Of a DNA stretch of 14,244 nt, positions 1-5,093 are shown piece after piece. Origin of the DNA: Nonomuraea sp. GTDB taxonomy: Bacteria > Actinomycetota > Actinomycetes > Streptosporangiales > Streptosporangiaceae. Made by a program: the position numbers and the translations under genes. Position 1 is the stretch's first letter. Each line of letters opens with the position of its first letter. The stretch lies in the NCBI GenBank assembly GCA_013362835.1, contig JABFVJ010000186.1:1-14244 (forward strand), in the 5' to 3' direction. The notes under the pieces were generated by a model. That model was not told the DNA's origin, did not search any database, and saw nothing but the letters and a program-made list of their open reading frames with translations.

Positions 1-43
1 GCGCCCTCACCAGGGCCTGTGCACCTGTCATCCGTTCGGTCAT
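1..43 (-). CDS. ilvB: Acetolactate synthase large subunit, N-terminal fragment (runs off the left edge)
   Basis: Only the first 14 codons are in the window; they read MTERMTGAQALVRA. The MTGAQ(A/S)L(V/I)R stretch is how the catalytic core of actinobacterial acetohydroxyacid synthase large subunits usually begins. The enzyme is ThDP-dependent and makes acetolactate or acetohydroxybutyrate, the first common step of valine, leucine and isoleucine synthesis. The start at 43 is supported by a Shine-Dalgarno-like AAGGA (minus strand, 52-56) eight bases upstream. An in-frame ATG at 31 is the alternative. The identification rests on 14 residues, but the Ile/Leu/Val leader peptide and terminator directly upstream support it independently. 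Expected neighbours beyond the edge are ilvN and ilvC; that is inference from actinobacterial gene order. Confidence 0.78.
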   Translation of the reverse strand, partial: MTERMTGAQALVRA

Positions 44-80
44 CGGCTCGTTCCTTGCGTGGCTACTCACTTAAGGACAT

Positions 81-117
81 AAAAAAGGCCCCTTCCCACT
101 GCGGGTGGGACTGGGGC
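81..117 (-). terminator. Intrinsic terminator (attenuator) in the ilvB leader
   Basis: On the minus strand GCCCC (117-113) pairs with GGGGC (92-88), and CCCAC (109-105) pairs with GTGGG (99-95). A small internal loop separates them, with a possible U110-A94 pair, and the apical loop is CCGCA (104-100). The 3' side continues with a C and then TTTTTT (86-81). This is a textbook rho-independent terminator, and a T6 run is rare in such GC-rich DNA. It sits 38 bp before the ilvB start codon and after the leader peptide, so it would stop transcription before ilvB unless it were overridden. Confidence 0.9.
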
Positions 118-157
118 GGCGCGCAGGTCGGAGTGCTTCGCTATCGGCCTGCGCGCC
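118..157 (-). promoter_or_regulatory. Leader RNA hairpin between leader peptide and terminator
   Basis: Minus-strand GGCGCGCAGG (157-148) and CCTGCGCGCC (127-118) are perfectly complementary over 10 bp and enclose the leader peptide stop codon. The 5' arm lies inside leader codons 12-15, so ribosome position decides whether it can pair. A competing pairing exists: TGCTTCGC (190-183, just after the leader start) with GCGAAGCA (141-134), 8 bp perfect. The two pairings interleave and cannot both form fully. I could not derive one unambiguous antiterminator that captures the 5' arm of the terminator, so the exact switching order is open. Confidence 0.75.
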
Positions 158-191
158 GGCGAAGTACTACGAGAATCTCACTGCGAAGCAT
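141..191 (-). CDS. Attenuation leader peptide of the ilvB operon
   Basis: This 16-codon ORF encodes MLRSEILVVLRRRAGR and ends in TAG (143-141). The ILVVL core (176-162) is the signature of a branched-chain amino acid leader peptide. Ribosome stalling at Ile, Leu or Val codons signals shortage and lets RNA polymerase pass the terminator at 81-117. The core uses ATT, GTA, GTA and CTT, which are A/T-ending codons that stand out in this genome and should sharpen stalling. No Shine-Dalgarno sequence precedes the ATG. The promoter at 199-229 predicts a transcript starting at or within a base or two of the ATG, so translation is probably leaderless. The peptide itself is expected to have no function after synthesis. 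The ORF was recognised from sequence; its role as a cis-acting sensor is established for ilv, leu and trp leaders in general. Confidence 0.88.
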   Translation of the reverse strand: MLRSEILVVLRRRAGR

Positions 192-198
192 GGCTTAC

Positions 199-229
199 AC
201 CATAGCCGCTCAGAACGCCCCGGTGTCAA
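199..229 (-). promoter_or_regulatory. Candidate promoter of the ilvB leader transcript
   Basis: Minus-strand TTGACA (229-224) is a perfect -35 hexamer. TATGGT (204-199), 19 bases further on, fits the actinobacterial -10 pattern TANNNT; CTATGG at spacing 18 is the alternative. The expected start of transcription is about base 191-192, which is the ATG of the leader peptide. The 19-base spacer is slightly long. The promoter lies just downstream of the GGDEF-EAL gene and its stop-codon hairpin, so ilvB appears to be transcribed on its own. Confidence 0.65.
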
Positions 230-240
230 CTTGGCGGGAC

Positions 241-265
241 ACGAGTCTCATACGGTGAGACTCGT
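241..265 (-). terminator. Hairpin overlapping the stop codon of the GGDEF-EAL gene
   Basis: ACGAGTCTCA (241-250) and TGAGACTCGT (256-265) form a perfect 10-bp stem with a 5-base loop. The TGA stop (250-248) lies inside the arm distal to translation. No T-run follows, which is common for actinobacterial terminators. It probably limits read-through from the c-di-GMP gene into the ilvB leader. Because the stem includes the last codons, a terminating ribosome would melt it, so it may act only on untranslated transcripts or as a 3'-end stabiliser. Confidence 0.6.
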
Positions 266-2908
266 ACGCATCAAGGAGTCCACCCCGCGTGCCGCCATCG
301 GACGCGCCACCAGGAATCCCTGCCCCCTGGTGCACCCCATCTCCCTCAGCAACTCCAGTTGTTCGGGACGCTCGATGCCCTCGGCCACCACGATGAGCCC
401 GAGGTCGTGGCCGAGGCGCACGATCGTCCGGGTGAGCAGCGTCAGCGTGTCGTCCTTGCCGAGCCCCGACACGAACGAGGGATCGATCTTGATCATGTCG
501 ACCGGGAGCTGCCGGAGGAAGGCCAGCGAGGCGTAGCCGGTGCCGAAGTCGTCGATCGCCAGGCGTACGCCGAGCGCGCGCAGCTCCGACAGCCGCTTGA
601 TCGTCTCCTCGGCGTCCTCGACGAGCATCTCCTCGATCACCTCAAGGGTGAGCGCGGAGGCGGGCAGGCCGCTCTCGGCGAGGGCCTCCTCGACGGTCTC
701 GACGAACCTGGGCGCGGTGATCTGCCGGGCCGACAGGTTGAGCGACAGGCCGATGTCCCAGGAGGAGGCGCGCCAGGCGGCCACCTCGCGGCACGCCTCG
801 CGCAGGATCCACTCGCTCAGCGGCACGATCAGCCCGGTGTCCTCGGCCGGGCCGAGGAACTGCTCCGGCGGTACGAACACCGAGCCGCGCCACCAGCGCA
901 CCAGCGCCTCGACCGCGGTCACCCGCGAGGTCGCCAGGTCGACCACGGGCTGGTACTCGATGGCGAACTGGTGCTCGATCAGCGCCCGCTGCAGGTCGGC
1001 CGCCAGTTCGAGCCGGCGTACGACGTCGGCGTGCATCTGCGCGGCGAACACCTCCACCCGCCGCCCGCCGAGCTCCTTGGAACGCGCCATCGCCACATCG
1101 GCGTTGCGCATGAGGTCACCGGCCGGCAGGTCGTCCTCGGTGAAGGCCACGCCCACGCTCGCGGTCAGCGCCACGTCGCGGTCGGCGACCCGGAACGGCT
1201 CCTGCGAGACCGCCCGCACCAGGCGCTCGGCCATGTCCACGGCCATCTGCGCGTCGCCGCCGGTCTCCACGAGCACCGCGAACTCGTCGCCGCCCCACCG
1301 GGCCAGCGTGTCGTCGGCGCGTACGGCGCCGCGCAGCCGCCGGGCGGCCTGGCCGAGCAGGTAGTCGCCGCTGGCGTGGCCCACCGAGTCGTTGACCGAG
1401 GTGAACCCGTCGAGGTCGAGGAAGATGACCGCGACGTTGCCGGACGTGCGGCCCGACAGCACCTCGCGGGTGCGCTCCTCGAAGTAGGCGCGGTTGGGCA
1501 GGCCGGTGACGCCGTCGTGGAAGGTGAGGTGGGCGACCTGGTTGCGCAGGGCCTCCTCGTCGCTGACGTCTCGGGTGGTGACGAGCATGAGGTCGTCGCC
1601 GCCGATGTGGCGGGTGGCGACGGACTCGGTGGGCCGCCACGTGCCGTCGGAGGCGCGTACGCGGCAGGCGATCATGCAGGCGCCCGGCGCGACGCCGCCC
1701 TCGTCCTCGGTGGTCATGGCGCGCAGCGCGGCCTGGATGCCGGGGACGTCCTCGGGGTGGATGTAGTCGAAGATCGAGCCGCCGACGAGCTCTTCGGGGG
1801 TGTAGCCGTAGGTGACCTCGACGCCGGCGCCGATCTCGTGGACCACGCCCTCGTAGTCGCACAGCAGCACGACGTCGCCGGTGCTCTCGGCGAGCTCCCT
1901 GAGCTGCCGCTCGCCGAGCGAGACCAGGGCGCGCAGGCGGATGGTCGCGCCCGACAGCACGAACAGGCGTACGAGCAGGAGCAGCACCACGGAGACCGCG
2001 ACCACCACGACGCCGGTCACGGGCTGCTCGGCCGAGCCGCCCGCCAGGTGGGCGAGCAGCGTGCAGGCCGCCACGGCGACCAGCGCGAGCGGCACGAGGG
2101 CGACCACGTTGCGTACGCCGGGCCCGCCGTGGGGCCGGGGGCGCGGCCCCCAGGGCACGGCGGCGAGCAGCAGCAGCGCGACGGGCACGAGCATCATGGT
2201 CCAGGCCGGCGGGAAGTCGCCGTCGAGCCGGGCCACGGCGGCGGCGAGGCCGCCCACGCTCATGGTCGCGAGCACGCCCACGCCGGCCAGGCCGAGCAAC
2301 CAGGACGTCGCCTTGCTGGTGAGCACCGAGGGGATCACCCCGCAGGTCACCAGGAGCGCGATCATCGGCGGCAGCATGGCGAAGATGAACGTGGGCGCGT
2401 CGCCCGCGTCCTCGTAGTAGTGGCGCAGCGCCACCACCCAGCCGATGAGGAAGATCGAGGCGGTGCACAGGTAGGCGTCGGTGAGATGCCGTAATGCGAC
2501 CCTGGCCGGGAACCTGCGGTCGGCGGCGATCAGCGCGCCGCCCGCCATGATCACGGTGCCGAGCAGGACGAACAGGTCGGCGAAGCTGACCACGAAGCTC
2601 GTGGCGACCGAGCGCAGGATCACTCCGGCGGCCCACACGACCGCGCCGCCGGCCATCCAGCGCGCGCCCATGGCCAGCGGGCGGTGCTCGGCCGACCTGA
2701 CCGAGACGACCAGCAGCGAGGCGGCGGCGACGAGGGCCCCGAGCCCTCCCGCCACGGCTCCGGTCAGCAAGGCCTGACCGCCCGCGAGGAGTGCGGCGGC
2801 GAACGCCACCACACCGGCCGCCCCTGCGGCGGCCAGCGGCGCTCGTGGATCACGCCAGCGGATCACAGTCGTTGCCCATCCCGTCTTGAACCCTGCACCA
2901 GTGACCAC
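248..2908 (-). CDS. Membrane-anchored PAS-GGDEF-EAL cyclic-di-GMP synthase/phosphodiesterase
   Basis: The protein makes and/or degrades the second messenger cyclic-di-GMP at the membrane. Residues about 22-320 are hydrophobic, with roughly 8-10 membrane segments and no recognised ligand motif. A PAS domain follows (about 334-455), then GGDEF (about 459-622) and EAL (about 632-880). The cyclase site is intact: metal aspartates D498 and D500 in FLDLDGF, and GGDEF at 539-543. The product-inhibition motif R530-A-D-D533 lies five residues before it. The EAL half is also complete: EAL 667-669, N724, E756, DD 786-787, K807, E843 and Q863. Both activities are therefore possible, and which dominates cannot be read from sequence. 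The start is uncertain: GTG at 2908 has no good ribosome site, and GTG at 2866 (removing 14 residues) follows GGGATGGG. From memory, Streptomyces has a protein of this layout next to ilvB; I have not verified that. Confidence 0.93.
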   Translation of the reverse strand: MVTGAGFKTGWATTVIRWRDPRAPLAAAGAAGVVAFAAALLAGGQALLTGAVAGGLGALVAAASLLVVSVRSAEHRPLAMGARWMAGGAVVWAAGVILRSVATSFVVSFADLFVLLGTVIMAGGALIAADRRFPARVALRHLTDAYLCTASIFLIGWVVALRHYYEDAGDAPTFIFAMLPPMIALLVTCGVIPSVLTSKATSWLLGLAGVGVLATMSVGGLAAAVARLDGDFPPAWTMMLVPVALLLLAAVPWGPRPRPHGGPGVRNVVALVPLALVAVAACTLLAHLAGGSAEQPVTGVVVVAVSVVLLLLVRLFVLSGATIRLRALVSLGERQLRELAESTGDVVLLCDYEGVVHEIGAGVEVTYGYTPEELVGGSIFDYIHPEDVPGIQAALRAMTTEDEGGVAPGACMIACRVRASDGTWRPTESVATRHIGGDDLMLVTTRDVSDEEALRNQVAHLTFHDGVTGLPNRAYFEERTREVLSGRTSGNVAVIFLDLDGFTSVNDSVGHASGDYLLGQAARRLRGAVRADDTLARWGGDEFAVLVETGGDAQMAVDMAERLVRAVSQEPFRVADRDVALTASVGVAFTEDDLPAGDLMRNADVAMARSKELGGRRVEVFAAQMHADVVRRLELAADLQRALIEHQFAIEYQPVVDLATSRVTAVEALVRWWRGSVFVPPEQFLGPAEDTGLIVPLSEWILREACREVAAWRASSWDIGLSLNLSARQITAPRFVETVEEALAESGLPASALTLEVIEEMLVEDAEETIKRLSELRALGVRLAIDDFGTGYASLAFLRQLPVDMIKIDPSFVSGLGKDDTLTLLTRTIVRLGHDLGLIVVAEGIERPEQLELLREMGCTRGQGFLVARPMAARGVDSLMRTSLTV

Positions 2909-2958
2909 CGAAGCCCGGCGAGCACATCGCCAGTGTGTGCGGTCGCGGGTGCGCGGGT

Positions 2959-2982
2959 GGTGACAACGCCGATGTCGTCACC
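2959..2982. promoter_or_regulatory. 24-bp imperfect palindrome upstream of the GGDEF-EAL gene
   Basis: GGTGACAAC (2959-2967) and GTCGTCACC (2974-2982) are inverted repeats with one mismatch in nine, separated by GCCGAT. It lies 51-74 bp before the GTG at 2908, where an operator or a 5'-UTR hairpin could act. A possible -10 (TATCAG) lies just upstream on the minus strand, but I could not find a convincing -35. I do not recognise the regulator. Confidence 0.4.
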
Positions 2983-3016
2983 GATCTGATAACCACACAG
3001 ACCCAATTTCCGCCAA

Positions 3017-3044
3017 GAGTTCCTTGACAGCGAGTCAGGAACTC
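3017..3044. promoter_or_regulatory. Inverted repeat: terminator of the dehydrogenase gene or regulator site
   Basis: GAGTTCCT (3017-3024) pairs with AGGAACTC (3037-3044). After a one-base bulge GAC (3026-3028) pairs with GTC (3034-3036), leaving loop AGCGA. As RNA on the minus strand it lies about 60 bp after the hydroxyacid dehydrogenase stop and is followed by TTGG, so it could end that transcript. The inner part, TGAC-N5-GTCA (3025-3037), also resembles the half-sites of the BldD box (TnAC-N5-GTnA, recalled from the Streptomyces literature), about 117 bp before the c-di-GMP gene. Both readings are possible. Confidence 0.45.
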
Positions 3045-3102
3045 CCTGCAGACGCCACCGTACGCACGAAAGGTCACGGACCAGCCACGTTCCGGAATCC
3101 TC

Positions 3103-4008
3103 TCAATACGAGTCGGTAATGACGTTGATCAGCGGCTCGCCGGCGAGGTGGCGCCGGAGCTGCTCGCGGATCAGTCGCAGCGTGCGGCGCACGGAGGCGG
3201 GGGTGCTGCCCGCGATGTGCGGTGTGATCAGCACGCCCGGCGCGCTCCAGAGGGGGTGGCCCTCGGGCAGCGGCTCGGGCGCGGTGACGTCGAGCGCGGC
3301 GCGTAGCCTACCGGTTTTGAGCTCGGAGATCAGCGCGTCGGTGTCGACCACCCCGCCCCTGGCCGCGTTGACGAGGACGGCGCCGTCCTTCATCCGGGCC
3401 AGGAAGGCGGCGTCGACCATGCCCGCGGTGTGGGGCGTGGCGGGCACGAGCAGGACGACGACGTCGGCGTCCGGAAGCAGCGCGGGCAACTCGTCCATGG
3501 CGTGCACGCCCTCGCGGGCGCTCCTCGCCACCCGGACGACCTCGACCTCGAAGCCTTCGAGCCGCCGCTCGACCGCCGCGCCGATCGAACCGTGGCCGAC
3601 GATGAGCACGGTGGAGTCGGCGAGCACGCCGGTGTGGTGGTAGGTCCACTCGCCCCTGCGCTGGGCGTCCACGAACCCGGGGAACTCCCTGAGCACCGCG
3701 ATCATCGCGCCGACCGCCCACTCGGCGGTGCCGGCGTCGTGCACGCCGCGGGCGTTGCACAACACCGCCCCTTCGGGCAGGTGCGGCCGGTACGGCTCCA
3801 CCCCCGCGGTCACCGTCTGCACCAGCCGCAACGAACGCATCCTCGCCAGTGTCCCCGGCACGTCGGGCACCACGATCAGCGGCGGGATCCAGACCTCCAC
3901 GTCCTCGATGCCGTCCGGCATGACCGAACCGTCATATACCGCGCATTCGACGCCCGGCAGGTCAGACAGAACATCGGCCGCCGACTCGGACGGAACCCAG
4001 ATCTTCAT
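3103..4008 (-). CDS. D-isomer-specific 2-hydroxyacid dehydrogenase
   Basis: This 301-residue cytosolic oxidoreductase interconverts a D-2-hydroxyacid and its 2-ketoacid with NAD(P)H. The Rossmann motif GHGSIG is at 138-143. The catalytic arginine is R217 in AARGGVVD, the glutamate is E245 in TAPEPLP, and the proton-relay histidine is H264 in TPHIAG. The arginines R159 and R162 after the second strand would favour NADP(H); that is inference. Length is near the family norm (310-330), with a short N-terminal substrate half. I chose ATG 4008 because AAGG lies eight bases upstream on the minus strand; an ATG 21 bases further out lacks such a site. The specific substrate is unknown: glyoxylate/hydroxypyruvate reductase-like and phosphoglycerate dehydrogenase-like are both possible. 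It does not carry the ACT domain of SerA. Confidence 0.9.
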   Translation of the reverse strand: MKIWVPSESAADVLSDLPGVECAVYDGSVMPDGIEDVEVWIPPLIVVPDVPGTLARMRSLRLVQTVTAGVEPYRPHLPEGAVLCNARGVHDAGTAEWAVGAMIAVLREFPGFVDAQRRGEWTYHHTGVLADSTVLIVGHGSIGAAVERRLEGFEVEVVRVARSAREGVHAMDELPALLPDADVVVLLVPATPHTAGMVDAAFLARMKDGAVLVNAARGGVVDTDALISELKTGRLRAALDVTAPEPLPEGHPLWSAPGVLITPHIAGSTPASVRRTLRLIREQLRRHLAGEPLINVITDSY

Positions 4009-4037
4009 GCCGAGAACCTTACGACCCACGGGGAAGT

Positions 4038-5093
4038 ATGGAACACATGAGGAAGCTCTGGACGATCATGCTTCTGGCCGTGCTCGCCGCCTGCTCCGGC
4101 AACGGCGCGGTGCGGCCGACCGCCGCCGTCTCGGCCGCCGTCGCCCCGGGCGCCCCGAAGGACGTGGTGACCGGCCTCGCGGTGCCTTGGGCGATCGCCT
4201 TCCTGCCCGGCGGCGACGCCCTGGTCACCGAGCGGGACTCGGCCAGGCTGCTGCGCGTCACCCCCACCGGCACGATCACCGAACTGGGCAGGATCAGCGA
4301 GGCGCGCCCCGAGGGCGAGGGCGGGCTGATGGGCGTGGCGGTCAAGGACCAGCAGGTCTTCCTGTACTACACGGCCGAGCAGGACAACCGCATCGTGCGC
4401 TACCAGCTCGGCGACAACGGCCTGGGCAGCGGACAACTGCTCGTCCAGGGCATACCGAAGGGCGGCATCCACAACGGCGGCAGGCTCGCCTTCGGCCCCG
4501 ACGGCTACCTGTACGCCACCACCGGCGAGACCGGCGACAGCGACCTCGCCCAGCAACGCGACTCCCTGGCCGGCAAGATCCTGCGCATGACCGTGGACGG
4601 CGCCCCCGCCCCCGGCAACCCGTTCGGCACGCTCGTCTACAGCTACGGCCACCGCAACGTCCAGGGCCTGGCCTGGGACCCCTCAGGCCGCCTGTACGCC
4701 TCGGAGTTCGGCGCCAGCGCCTACGACGAGATCAACCTGATCCGGCCGGGCGCCAACTACGGCTGGCCCGAGGTCGAGGGCAAGGGCAACGACGACAGGT
4801 TCGTCAACCCCATCCTCACCTGGCCCACCGCCGACGCCTCACCGTCCGGAATGGCGTACGCGGACGGCTCTCTGTGGGTGGGCGCGCTGCGCGGCCAGCG
4901 CCTGTGGCAGGTGCCGATCGGCCAGGACGGCTCCCCCGGCACGCCCGTCGCGCACTTCGACGGCCGCTACGGCAGGCTCCGCGCGGTCACCGCCGCTCCC
5001 GACGGCACCCTGTGGGTCGGCACCAGCAACAAGGACGGCAGGGGCTCGCCGCGCCCCGGCGACGACCGGATCCTGTCGGTCACCACGTCCTAG
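4038..5093 (+). CDS. PQQ-dependent sugar (aldose/sorbosone-type) dehydrogenase, lipoprotein
   Basis: The protein belongs to the glucose/sorbosone dehydrogenase beta-propeller family. Members oxidise sugars outside the membrane with pyrroloquinoline quinone. The N-terminus has a basic residue pair, a hydrophobic stretch and a lipobox LAAC with Cys19, so it should be exported and lipid-anchored on the outer face. Family motifs in order are WAIAFLPGG (51-59), EGEGGLMGVAV (92-102), GGIHNGGRLAFGPDG (142-156, H145 being the likely catalytic base), SLAGKILRM (176-184) and YGHRNVQGLAWD (203-214). ATG 4038 has GGGGA only three bases before it; ATG 4047 (three codons in) has it 12 bases away, so the start is ambiguous. 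The start codon lies 29 bp from that of the divergent dehydrogenase. No PQQ biosynthesis genes are in the window, and many family members have unproven substrates. Confidence 0.88.
   Translation: MEHMRKLWTIMLLAVLAACSGNGAVRPTAAVSAAVAPGAPKDVVTGLAVPWAIAFLPGGDALVTERDSARLLRVTPTGTITELGRISEARPEGEGGLMGVAVKDQQVFLYYTAEQDNRIVRYQLGDNGLGSGQLLVQGIPKGGIHNGGRLAFGPDGYLYATTGETGDSDLAQQRDSLAGKILRMTVDGAPAPGNPFGTLVYSYGHRNVQGLAWDPSGRLYASEFGASAYDEINLIRPGANYGWPEVEGKGNDDRFVNPILTWPTADASPSGMAYADGSLWVGALRGQRLWQVPIGQDGSPGTPVAHFDGRYGRLRAVTAAPDGTLWVGTSNKDGRGSPRPGDDRILSVTTS

Noticed and set aside
118..247. tRNA or other structural RNA in the leader region
   Set aside because: No cloverleaf, T-loop (GTTCRAN) or D-loop pattern. 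The hairpins are explained by the ilvB attenuator.
19..258. 79-codon plus-strand ORF at the left edge
   Set aside because: It is antisense to the attenuator, leader peptide and ilvB start, with no ribosome site or recognisable motif.
359..2494. 711-codon plus-strand frame antisense to the GGDEF-EAL gene
   Set aside because: The opposite strand carries intact GGDEF and EAL motifs; this frame is rich in Gly/His/Arg with no domain.
2850..3077. 75-codon minus-strand ORF before the GGDEF-EAL gene
   Set aside because: It overlaps the start of the c-di-GMP gene in another frame, has no family features and spans the inverted repeats of the promoter region.
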